A stretch of 62,171 nt of DNA. It comes from a virus. Location: IMG/VR virus record IMGVR_UViG_3300044613_000656, positions 1 to 62,171 of that record; one strand, 5' to 3'. Position numbers and translations under genes: made by a program. The notes under the pieces are model-generated. The model made no database searches, was not told the DNA's origin, and was given only the letters and a program-made list of their open reading frames with translations. This document shows, in pieces, positions 22,484 to 30,217 of this stretch. Position 1 is the first letter of the stretch. Each line of letters begins with the position of its first letter.

Positions 22484-23320
22484 ATGAGCAAAATAGCACT
22501 AGAAGGTAACGCAAGCGGTACAGGTACATTTACCATTGCGGGGCCGAATACCAACACTAACTACACCATCACGCTGCCACAAGAAACGGGCACGTTAGTC
22601 ACAACGGGTGTAACTACCGGTTTAAACGGATCGGCTATATCTACCGGTGTTGTTGCGGCAAGTGTGGGTGGTACTGGACTTACATCTGCTGGTACAAACG
22701 GTAACGTACTGACATCGAATGGTTCTGCTTGGGTCTCTCAAGCCGCAGCGGCTGGAGGCGGTGACTATATTATGGTTGCTTATACAAGCCCTGCAACTTG
22801 GACAAAACCCGCAGGATTAAAAGCAGTTAAGGTTACGGTGATTGGCGCTGGTGGTAATGGTGGGACAAATAATTCTGGTACTAACTTCGCTGGTAGTGGT
22901 GGCGGCGGTGGGGGTGCTATTTTATATTTAGATGCTCCCGCAGTGCCCGGGCCTGTAAGTGTAACAGTTGGAAGCGCACCATCTAAAACATCTTCTTTTG
23001 GCCCTCTTGTTTCCGCTACTGGAGGAACTAATGGCACCAATGCTCCTCCCTCTGGTAATGCCCCACAAGGCCCTTATGCTGGTGGTACAGGAAGCGGCGG
23101 AACAATTAATGTCACGGGTGGTCATGGGTATGGAATAGCCTATGAGGCTGGTGCTAGGGGTGGAGAAGCAGCACTTGGATTTGGTACCCCCGGCTCTTTT
23201 GGCGGAGCGCCTGTAATTGGAGGAAATGCTTACGGCGGTGGCGGGATGGCATCAAACAATGGTGCCGCAGTAGGTGGCAATGGTGGCGCAGGAATTGTCA
23301 TAGTCGAAGAATTTTATTAA
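22484..23320 (+). CDS. Glycine-rich receptor-binding protein B, 278 aa (paralogue)
   Basis: Stem MSKIALEGNASGTGTFTIAG with YTITLPQETGTLVTT, then TSNGSAWVSQAAAAGGGDYI, core PATWTKPAGLKAVKVTVIGA and the end GIVIVEEFY. It shares joint, core entry and C-terminus with 21448-22455 but differs in the Gly-rich loops. Tandem duplication with loop divergence is the obvious reading. Ribosome site AGGAG. Confidence 0.78.
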   Translation: MSKIALEGNASGTGTFTIAGPNTNTNYTITLPQETGTLVTTGVTTGLNGSAISTGVVAASVGGTGLTSAGTNGNVLTSNGSAWVSQAAAAGGGDYIMVAYTSPATWTKPAGLKAVKVTVIGAGGNGGTNNSGTNFAGSGGGGGGAILYLDAPAVPGPVSVTVGSAPSKTSSFGPLVSATGGTNGTNAPPSGNAPQGPYAGGTGSGGTINVTGGHGYGIAYEAGARGGEAALGFGTPGSFGGAPVIGGNAYGGGGMASNNGAAVGGNGGAGIVIVEEFY

Positions 23321-23334
23321 TAAGGAGTTTGTAA

Positions 23335-23631
23335 ATGAAAGCATTAATTTCCCCCAATGAGATTTCTAACCACTCATACATTTCTTCTTGGAATGAAGTG
23401 GGTGGTGTATGGAATCCGGTTCGTACTGAGATTCTAAATTGCCAGCGGGTTGCTCAAGTTGAGCCAGACAATCAAACTTTCCCCGTGGCTGAACCTTTGT
23501 ATTGGTTTGACTGCCCTGATAATTGTCAGGCTGATGCTTGGTACTTCAAGGATGGTCAGGTTGCTGTTAAGCCACAAGATGCACCTAATCCTAACCCACA
23601 GCCTGTATCACAAGGCACACAAACACTATGA
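23335..23631 (+). CDS. Small fibre-region protein, 98 aa
   Basis: MKALISPNEISNHSYISSWN, then RVAQVEPDNQTFPVAEPLYW FDCPDNCQADAWYFKDGQ, Pro/Gln/Asn-rich end. It has a small beta-domain look; proteins like this follow adhesin genes in aquatic phages and may be fibre-assembly factors. Its TGA overlaps the next ATG. Confidence 0.62.
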   Translation: MKALISPNEISNHSYISSWNEVGGVWNPVRTEILNCQRVAQVEPDNQTFPVAEPLYWFDCPDNCQADAWYFKDGQVAVKPQDAPNPNPQPVSQGTQTL

Positions 23632-23909
23632 CGGTATTGGTTGGCCCTAGGCACGTATTCACCTATGACGGTGCAATAATAAATATTTTTCACGCTAACA
23701 GAGGTGAGGGTTTACCACGCCATGAGCACAATTATGCCCATGCAAGTTTTTGTACTGCCGGTAGGTGCGTAGTCCGTAAAGAAAATAAAGAATTAATAAT
23801 GGACAAAACAACAACGCCAGTTAATCTTCTTGAAAATGAATGGCACGAGATTGAAGCCTTAGAAGATGAAACAGTGTTTGTAAATGTGTTTGCCGCTCAT
23901 AAACTATAG
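23628..23909 (+). CDS. Cupin-fold protein, 93 aa
   Basis: Cupin motif 1 is visible as GEGLPRHEHNYAHASFCTAG (HxH pair then further His), and motif 2 as NEWHEIEALEDETVFVNVF. Small single-domain cupins bind a metal and often act with, or as, oxygenases or sugar-modifying proteins. It is coupled by ATGA to the preceding gene and followed by a two-domain 2OG oxygenase, so it may act in the same modification step. Substrate unknown. Confidence 0.65.
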   Translation: MTVLVGPRHVFTYDGAIINIFHANRGEGLPRHEHNYAHASFCTAGRCVVRKENKELIMDKTTTPVNLLENEWHEIEALEDETVFVNVFAAHKL

Positions 23910-23918
23910 GAGAAGTTA

Positions 23919-25043
23919 ATGTGTGAATCCATGACCCAACTTCATATACAAGGGTATTCGCATCTTTCTGGTTTTCTTAGCAAAGACAGTTGTGCGGAGT
24001 TAACAACAGAACTTAAGCGAATTGTTGCTGAAGGAAAAACTACGAAAGATAATCAATGCCCTTTATCAGAAGCCGTTCATGGAGCAGTCATTTTTGATTC
24101 CTTATTAGAGCAACTTCTCCCTAACTTTGAACTTGCATCAGGCAAGAAACTCTACCCAACCTACGCTTATGCCCGTCTGTATGCCCCCGGTGAAGAGTTA
24201 AAGATCCACACAGATCGTCCATCTTGTGAGATTAGCGCCACCCTAACCCTTGGGTTTGAGGGTGATCCTTGGCCTATCTATATGGGTGATGAGGGCGGTG
24301 CCAATGCTTCCAAGATAATGATGGATGTTGGCGATGCCATCTTATACCGTGGGTGCGACAAGCACCATTGGCGTGAGCCGTATAAAGAGGGTCAATGGCA
24401 GGCTCAGGTATTTCTGCACTATGTAGATGCTAATGGCCCTCATGCTGAGTGGAAGTACGATAAACGACCCAAACTTAGCCATCATGAACAAAGTAAAATA
24501 GATTACACATATTGGTTCTTTGATGATGGGTTAACCCCTGAGTCTTGCAGAAAGATAATTGAGAGTTGTGAGTCTCAATCACAGGGTGAAGATGCTTTAG
24601 TAGGGCAAAGCCTTGGGGGTATCCTTAACAAAAACATTCGGGATGTTAAAAAAATACCTCTTCCAATTTACAGGGGTATCGGTGCAACAATGTCTGGTGC
24701 GGCACTTTCTGCCAACCAGCAGGCTTGGAAGTTTGATGTGACCCGCGCCAACCAGTGCGACTACCTTAAGTACGATGTAGACGGTCACTATCACGCCCAT
24801 GTGGATACCTTCATAAACCCAGAAGAAAAAGAGTGCAGGAAGTTAACGGTTCTTGCTTTCTTAAATGACGACTTTGAGGGAGGTCGTCTGTTCCTACAAA
24901 ACGGGCATGAAAAGATTTACCCACCACAAAAACCCGGAACAATTTTAGTTTTTCCTTCTTTTATGCTTCATGGAGTTGAACCCGTTACAAAGGGTATTAG
25001 AAGATCAATAGTGACTTGGATGGTTGGCCCTTGGTTTAAATAG
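23919..25043 (+). CDS. Two-domain 2-oxoglutarate/Fe(II) oxygenase, 374 aa
   Basis: Two oxygenase-like domains in one chain. N-terminal domain: KIHTDRP (His96, Asp98), distal CDKHHWREP (near 146-152) and QAQVFLHYVD. C-terminal domain: YHAHVDTF (His294, Asp296), GRLFLQNGHEKIYPPQKPGT, then FPSFMLHGVEPVTKGIRRSI with His351 and following Arg. The latter matches the prolyl-4-hydroxylase/PiuC type. These enzymes hydroxylate proteins or small molecules using 2OG and O2. Located between adhesin genes and lysis genes; substrate unknown. AGGAG ribosome site. Confidence 0.85.
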   Translation: MCESMTQLHIQGYSHLSGFLSKDSCAELTTELKRIVAEGKTTKDNQCPLSEAVHGAVIFDSLLEQLLPNFELASGKKLYPTYAYARLYAPGEELKIHTDRPSCEISATLTLGFEGDPWPIYMGDEGGANASKIMMDVGDAILYRGCDKHHWREPYKEGQWQAQVFLHYVDANGPHAEWKYDKRPKLSHHEQSKIDYTYWFFDDGLTPESCRKIIESCESQSQGEDALVGQSLGGILNKNIRDVKKIPLPIYRGIGATMSGAALSANQQAWKFDVTRANQCDYLKYDVDGHYHAHVDTFINPEEKECRKLTVLAFLNDDFEGGRLFLQNGHEKIYPPQKPGTILVFPSFMLHGVEPVTKGIRRSIVTWMVGPWFK

Positions 25044-25051
25044 GAGAAAAA

Positions 25052-25258
25052 ATGATAGGTATGGGTATGGGCGGTGCTATCCGCCAACACATTGCAATTA
25101 AAGGTATTCAGATGAATCTTGCCGCTGTAGAGGCATTTATGCAGGATTTGTACGCAAACGCTGGCCTGACGTTACCCCCCGGATTTGACCCCGTAGAGGA
25201 AGTCATCAGGGTTGTTAACACATTAAGGGAGCAGGGCAAAAATGAAAACAGTAATTGA
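25052..25258 (+). CDS. Small hypothetical protein, 68 aa
   Basis: Starts MIGMGMGGAIRQHIAIKGIQ and has a helical body (MNLAAVEAFMQDLYANAGLT LPPGFDPVEEVIRVVNTLRE). Last 17 nt overlap the next gene. Function unknown. Confidence 0.6.
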   Translation: MIGMGMGGAIRQHIAIKGIQMNLAAVEAFMQDLYANAGLTLPPGFDPVEEVIRVVNTLREQGKNENSN

Positions 25259-25460
25259 AGCGCATAAGGTAGACGGGGTAAAAGTATGCCGTTCAGAAGA
25301 AGTCCATGTCTGTGCCGCTTGTGGGTATGACTTAGATGAGGCTGAATTGGCGGCTGACACTTGCTCCGATTGTGGCGCACCCCTGAAGTTACGAAAGTCC
25401 GTATCGGTCTGGGCTACATCCGTACCTAAAGCCGGTGCTAAGACTTGGGGCCAACAATAA
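25242..25460 (+). CDS. Zinc-ribbon protein, 72 aa
   Basis: CAACGYDLDEAELAADTCSDCGAP is split here as CAACGYDLDEAELAAD and TCSDCGAP: two CxxC knuckles 16 residues apart, forming a single zinc ribbon. Flanks are basic. Its stop is directly followed by the ATG of the AT-rich oxygenase. Role unknown; could support a protein-protein contact in the modification cluster. Confidence 0.62.
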   Translation: MKTVIEAHKVDGVKVCRSEEVHVCAACGYDLDEAELAADTCSDCGAPLKLRKSVSVWATSVPKAGAKTWGQQ

Positions 25461-26054
25461 ATGGATGTATCTTTTATTGACATAACAAATAATTTTTCAA
25501 TACCAATCATAGACAACTTTTATTCTGAAACAGAACTTGAAAAAATAAAAGGTGAACTAAAGTTATTAAGTGCTGTAGCAGAACTAAAAATTTTTGTTAA
25601 TAAACCAGCCAAAGATGAAGAAGATAGTCCAAAACAAAAAAGTAATTCTTTCTTTTTAGATAATTTGTATGAAGGTAAAAGAAGTTTATCTAAAATTTTA
25701 AATATAAACAGAAAGTTATTTTCGTCAGAATTAAAAACAAAGTTAGTAGAAAAAAATTTATTTTACGATCATATTTTTCATTCAGATTTTGATACGACAC
25801 TATTAAATTTTTATGGGCCAACTGATTATTACAAACCGCATAGAGATACTTCTTGTTTTACAGCATTGACTTTTTTTAAGTTAGAAGAGTTTAGTGGTGG
25901 TAATTTAGTTTTTCCAGAATACGAAATAGAGATTGAACCAGTAGAGAACAGATTGGTTATTTTCCCGGGGTTTATTTTGCATGGCTCAGAAGAAGTTACA
26001 AAAGGAATACGTGTAAGCATGGCTCAGTTTATAAACTATCGTGCAGGGGATTAG
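25461..26054 (+). CDS. 2-oxoglutarate/Fe(II) oxygenase, AT-rich, 197 aa
   Basis: Iron-binding triad: YYKPHRDTS (His127, Asp129) and FPGFILHGSEEVTKGIRVSM (His174, with the 2OG-binding Arg about 9-10 residues on). GGNLVFPEYEIEIEPVENRL is the usual strand segment. It looks like the C-terminal domain of the 23919 protein (both have LHGxExVTKGIRxSx). The base composition is clearly more AT-rich than neighbours (many AAA, TTA, ATT codons), indicating recent acquisition. Confidence 0.82.
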   Translation: MDVSFIDITNNFSIPIIDNFYSETELEKIKGELKLLSAVAELKIFVNKPAKDEEDSPKQKSNSFFLDNLYEGKRSLSKILNINRKLFSSELKTKLVEKNLFYDHIFHSDFDTTLLNFYGPTDYYKPHRDTSCFTALTFFKLEEFSGGNLVFPEYEIEIEPVENRLVIFPGFILHGSEEVTKGIRVSMAQFINYRAGD

Positions 26055-26063
26055 GAGATAAAT

Positions 26064-26474
26064 ATGTTTTCGGATAAAGACTTAAAGAAAGCCAAGATTG
26101 ATGCCCAAGCCGAGTTTCGTAGGCTTGAAATTGCTGCGAGTGCAAAAGAAGTGGCTGGCAAATCAATTGGTAGATACGGCCTTTTTTATATCACGCTAAT
26201 TGTTGTCATTGGGGTTGCGGCAAGCCTGCAACTAGAAGAATCCAAGATGGCAGCGGTTATGGGTCTGTTAGGTGCATCTCTGACCGCCTTGATTTCTATG
26301 ATGAACGGAATTGCTGGGGCAACCCCAAAGCAAGAAAAGCCCGAGTTTGAAGTCATGCGCCAGTTAATTGAGCGTCTTGATCGTATGGCTGACCGTGATC
26401 CAATGTCTGTTGAGGTTGAAGGCGACAAGGTAACGGTTAAAAAAGGTGATAACGAAGTCAAGGCTGGGAGGTAA
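26064..26474 (+). CDS. Two-TM membrane protein, candidate holin/antiholin, 136 aa
   Basis: Charged helical N-terminus, two hydrophobic segments (YGLFYITLIVVIGVAASLQL near 37-56 and MAAVMGLLGASLTALISMMN near 62-81), and a charged C-terminal tail. It lies immediately before the 3-TM holin and endolysin, so a lysis-timing role is likely (established pattern: paired holin genes). Ribosome site GGAGATAAAT. Confidence 0.68.
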   Translation: MFSDKDLKKAKIDAQAEFRRLEIAASAKEVAGKSIGRYGLFYITLIVVIGVAASLQLEESKMAAVMGLLGASLTALISMMNGIAGATPKQEKPEFEVMRQLIERLDRMADRDPMSVEVEGDKVTVKKGDNEVKAGR

Positions 26475-26476
26475 TT

Positions 26477-26878
26477 ATGCTACCAATAGCCGCACTACTG
26501 TCGATTGGTGAAAAGGTTTTAGACAAGGTTCTGCCCGACCCAGAGGCTCGTGCCAAGGCGCAGGCCATGCTTATAGAGATGCAACAAAAGGGCGAACTTG
26601 CCAAACTCCAAGCGGACATGAACGAGCAAGATAACCTGACCAAGCGGGTTGAGGCTGACATGAAGTCGGACTCGTGGCTATCCAAGAACATCCGGCCTAT
26701 GACGCTGATCTATATCCTAACTGCCTATTTAGCCCTAGCCGTGATGGATGCTATGGGGCTGGATATTTCTGACAATTTCGTATCTTTGCTGGGCCAGTGG
26801 GGGATGCTGGTGATGTCATTTTATTTTGGCGGACGCACCCTTGAGAAGGTCATGGATATGAAAGCCAAGCAGAAATGA
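26477..26878 (+). CDS. Holin, 3-TM (gene-transfer-agent type), 133 aa
   Basis: Amphipathic helical N-terminal half (ALLSIGEKVLDKVLPDPEAR AKAQ), then SWLSKNIRPMTLIYILTAYL, ALAVMDAMGLDISDNFVSLL and WGMLVMSFYFGGRTLEKVMD. This is the layout of the 3-TM holin family found in gene-transfer agents and many phages, with the characteristic 'S-W-L-x-K-x-I-R-P' before the first TM. It makes holes in the inner membrane at lysis. Its TGA overlaps the endolysin ATG. Confidence 0.85.
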   Translation: MLPIAALLSIGEKVLDKVLPDPEARAKAQAMLIEMQQKGELAKLQADMNEQDNLTKRVEADMKSDSWLSKNIRPMTLIYILTAYLALAVMDAMGLDISDNFVSLLGQWGMLVMSFYFGGRTLEKVMDMKAKQK

Positions 26879-27339
26879 ACCTGACGGCTAACTTTACCCT
26901 TGAAGAACTTGTCAAGAGTGAGACGGCTTTGCGTCACGGTATGGACAACACACCCGGGGAGGCTGAGATTGAGAATCTTAAAAGATTATGTGAACAGGTT
27001 CTTCAGCCTGTTAGAGAGCATTTCAAAACGGGGGTCAAGGTTAACTCCGGTTTCCGCCACCCCGAAGTCAACGCCAAAGTCGGTGGCTCAAAAACCTCAG
27101 ACCACTGCAAAGGGCAAGCGGCGGACATCGAAATCCCCGGCATCCCGAACGCAGACCTAGCCGTATGGATCACAGAAAACCTTGACTTCACGCAAGTCAT
27201 CTTAGAGTTCTACACCCCCGGAGTGCCTGATTCGGGCTGGGTACATGTTTCTTACGATCCTGCTAACTTAAAAAAGCAAGTCTTAACGGCTACCAAGCAA
27301 AACGGTAAAACTGTGTATCTGCCGGGACTTGTAGCGTGA
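26875..27339 (+). CDS. Endolysin, M15-type peptidase, 154 aa
   Basis: Zn-dependent D-Ala-D-Ala/L-Ala-D-Glu-type peptidase. SGFRHPEVNAKVGGSKTSDH with CKGQAADIEIPG gives the Zn-binding His77 and Asp84, and SGWVHVSY gives His124, in the order expected of M15A. Length is typical for a single-domain lysin. No signal peptide, so release depends on the preceding holin. Confidence 0.93.
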   Translation: MNLTANFTLEELVKSETALRHGMDNTPGEAEIENLKRLCEQVLQPVREHFKTGVKVNSGFRHPEVNAKVGGSKTSDHCKGQAADIEIPGIPNADLAVWITENLDFTQVILEFYTPGVPDSGWVHVSYDPANLKKQVLTATKQNGKTVYLPGLVA

Positions 27340-27346
27340 GGAAAAT

Positions 27347-29230
27347 ATGCCGTTCATACCTTTAAAATTTAGACCCGGAGTCAATCGAGACACCACCAAC
27401 TATGCCGGTGAGGGCAATTGGTGGCAGATGGACAAGATCCGTTTCCTGTCGGGTTTCCCTCAAAAGATTGGTGGTTGGGTTAAATCTACGCCAAATACAT
27501 TCCTTGGCACCTGCCGGGGGTTGTGGAATTGGGTTACGACTTTCTCTGATAACTTCTTAGCAGTTGGTTCTAATCTCAAACTTTATATTGAGGCTGGTGA
27601 TTATTTTTATGACATCACGCCTCTACAGGCAACTACTGCCGCCGGAGATGTGACGTTTATTGCCGCCAACGGATCTTCTTCGGTCACGGTGGTAGATGCA
27701 AGTAACCCAGCCAAGGTCGGAAACTATGTGACTTTTAGTGGTGCAACTTCTCTTGGTGGGAACATAACGGATACTATTCTTAATACTAATCACGAGATTG
27801 CCACGCTGGTTAACTCCAATGCATACACAATCGTCGTTCCGGCTACAGCCAATGCATCTGATTCTGGTAATGGTGGCGCAGCCACTATTGGATATTACGA
27901 CATTGACATAGGTGAGGTTTTAACCATTTACGGATACGGCTGGGGTGCTGGCACTTGGGGCCGACTTGGATGGGGCCTTGGGTCAATTGTTCCGGTAATT
28001 ACTCCGGCTAGGGTGTGGTGGTATGACAACTTTGACAATGATTTAGTTGCCAATATTCAGGACGGCCCAATCTACTATTGGGAGCGGGGAGCAACAGTTA
28101 ATCCAACTACAGCGTTAGGAACTCGGGCGGCGCTAATGTCTTCTTTTGGAGGTGCTAGTAATGTACCAGTCAGGGCAGGTCAGGTTCTTGTCTCGCAGCA
28201 GGATAAACATTTGCTCGCTTTTGGGAGTGTGCCTTATGGTAGTTCTAATGTGGATGATTTTGACCCCCTTCTTATTAGGTGGACTAATCAAGACGATCCT
28301 TTCAACTGGACTCCAACCGCGACGAATACGGCAGGCTTTATCCGAGTATCTCGTGGATCAAGGATTGTCAGGGCGATCCCGACACGTCAGGAGATTTTGA
28401 CGTTTACAGATTCACATCTTTACACGCTTCAGTTTACGGGTACAACAGATGTGTTTGCGTTACAAGAGTACGCCGACAATATTTCGATTGCAGGCTCCCG
28501 TGCAGTGGCAACGGCTAATAACATTACATTCTGGATGGGGCAAGATAAGTTCTATGCCTATACTGGTCGAGTAGAAACCTTACCTACAACGCTACGTAAT
28601 CAAGTATTCGGAGATATTAACCTTGATGCTGGGTATGCAATTATTGCCGGTACAAACGAGGGCTGGCAGGAAGTCTGGTGGATGTATCCCAGTGCTTCTT
28701 CTAACTATCCTAACCGGTATGTAATTTTTAACTACAACGAGAAGATTTGGTACTACGGCACGATTGACCGGACAGGCTGGCTGGATTCGCCACTACGTAA
28801 CTTCCCAATGGCTGTTAACACACCGCTTGGTTCAAAGACCGGCACACTCTATTTCCACGAAGATGGGGTTAACGATGATACCCTCCCAATGGAGTCATAC
28901 ATTATTTCAAATGACTTTGACCTCGCTGATGGTGAGCAATTTATGCTTACTCGCCGCATACTGCCCGATATTAACTTTGATGGGTCTACAGCAGCGCAGC
29001 CAGAAGTCAAGATCCAACTCCGCCCACGTCGATTCCCCGGAACCTCGGCTACGGCTAGTCCCACGGATGAAAAACGGGTAGTAGAAGTATCTGCTAATAC
29101 CTACACTGATGAGATCTTTATCCGTGCCCGTGGTCGCCAGATGGGATTTAAAGTTAGTTCCACAGACCTTGGTGTGCAGTGGCAGTTGGGAGTACCGCGC
29201 CTTGATGCAAGACCAGACGGTAAGAGATAA
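27347..29230 (+). CDS. Tail hub/DNA-stabilisation protein, gp10-type, 627 aa
   Basis: Begins MPFIPLKFRPGVNRDTTNYA GEGNWWQMDKIRFLSGFPQK IGGW, the start I recall for a widespread virion protein of aquatic podoviruses comparable to P22 gp10 (packaged-DNA stabiliser/tail hub). It is beta-rich with many Trp/Tyr and repeated 'WGxGxWGRLGWGLG' text, perhaps a propeller. It lies downstream of the lysis cassette and upstream of internal virion proteins. Exact neck position is inferred. Confidence 0.78.
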   Translation: MPFIPLKFRPGVNRDTTNYAGEGNWWQMDKIRFLSGFPQKIGGWVKSTPNTFLGTCRGLWNWVTTFSDNFLAVGSNLKLYIEAGDYFYDITPLQATTAAGDVTFIAANGSSSVTVVDASNPAKVGNYVTFSGATSLGGNITDTILNTNHEIATLVNSNAYTIVVPATANASDSGNGGAATIGYYDIDIGEVLTIYGYGWGAGTWGRLGWGLGSIVPVITPARVWWYDNFDNDLVANIQDGPIYYWERGATVNPTTALGTRAALMSSFGGASNVPVRAGQVLVSQQDKHLLAFGSVPYGSSNVDDFDPLLIRWTNQDDPFNWTPTATNTAGFIRVSRGSRIVRAIPTRQEILTFTDSHLYTLQFTGTTDVFALQEYADNISIAGSRAVATANNITFWMGQDKFYAYTGRVETLPTTLRNQVFGDINLDAGYAIIAGTNEGWQEVWWMYPSASSNYPNRYVIFNYNEKIWYYGTIDRTGWLDSPLRNFPMAVNTPLGSKTGTLYFHEDGVNDDTLPMESYIISNDFDLADGEQFMLTRRILPDINFDGSTAAQPEVKIQLRPRRFPGTSATASPTDEKRVVEVSANTYTDEIFIRARGRQMGFKVSSTDLGVQWQLGVPRLDARPDGKR

Positions 29231-29232
29231 GC

Positions 29233-30210
29233 ATGGCGTTAGAAAAATTCCGCGCCTCTCCGTTACCTATACCCCCTTCGGAGTACAGCCCAGAGCACTT
29301 TAGGCAACTTATACGGGTGCTGGAATTATATTTTTCACAACTAGACTCGCTTACTCCTAATCAAGCAGAGTCGTACCGTGCAGATAACTTTTATGGTGGC
29401 AACTTTATCGGAGACTTAACTGGAGATGTGGTGGCAGATGTTGCCACAATAAAACTTCTTAACACGATACAAGCCTACATACAGGCCGCAACGATTAGCA
29501 CCCTATCAACTAACTATGCCCGGATCCAATCTCTACTAAATAACCGCATAGTCACCAAAGATATTATGGCTGACCATATGTACGCCGGAGATTTTGAAGG
29601 GTTTGGTGACGGAGTTATATTTCCTCACATAGCCGCATCGGACTCAACAGATCAAGTGGCTGGTGGAGACGATACACCTACAGCAGTAGAATTTAATACT
29701 CTTGATTCTGGATTTGGCTGGACGCTAAACGCACCGGGATCTGCTACGTCTACTTACGCCGGTGTGTATAAAATTACTTATAGTATTCAGTTTATAAATA
29801 CAGCAAACGCTATTCACTACGCTACCGTCTGGCTTAAAGTTAATAATAGCGACATACCTAATTCGTCCACAATTTTTACCGTGCCCGCTCGTAAAAGTGC
29901 TAGTCCGGGTGAAGAAGGTTATGTCTGTGGGTACTCTGAAATTACATTTGAAATAGATGCTGGGGATGAAATTGAGTTGTATTGGGCAACGGATTTGGCT
30001 GGCAACCCTACAACCCCAACAGACGGTGTTTATCTGTATCACGACACTGCTTGGACTACCCCAACCAATCCCTATGCCCGCCCAGCCGTTCCGTCGGTTA
30101 TAGGTTCAATCACGTTTGTTTCGGCTCTAAACAAGGTCAAAGTAGCCCCCCTCCCGGTCTATGGATACGGTCAGGTGGGGGCTGTTACAGTTACCACAAA
30201 TCTAGGATAA
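29233..30210 (+). CDS. Structural protein with C1q/TNF-like jelly roll, 325 aa
   Basis: N-terminal helical part (SEYSPEHFRQLIRVLELYFS QLDSLTPNQ) and repetitive ATIKLLNTIQAYIQAATIST. Then comes a beta domain: FPHIAASDSTDQVAGGDDTP TAVEFNTLDSGFGWTLNAPG, ending with VWLKVNNSDIPNSSTIFTVP and the Gly/Val-rich end. That order matches C1q-like trimeric heads in phage tail proteins. Likely a tail tip or fibre component. Confidence 0.72.
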   Translation: MALEKFRASPLPIPPSEYSPEHFRQLIRVLELYFSQLDSLTPNQAESYRADNFYGGNFIGDLTGDVVADVATIKLLNTIQAYIQAATISTLSTNYARIQSLLNNRIVTKDIMADHMYAGDFEGFGDGVIFPHIAASDSTDQVAGGDDTPTAVEFNTLDSGFGWTLNAPGSATSTYAGVYKITYSIQFINTANAIHYATVWLKVNNSDIPNSSTIFTVPARKSASPGEEGYVCGYSEITFEIDAGDEIELYWATDLAGNPTTPTDGVYLYHDTAWTTPTNPYARPAVPSVIGSITFVSALNKVKVAPLPVYGYGQVGAVTVTTNLG

Positions 30211-30217
30211 TCCTAAT

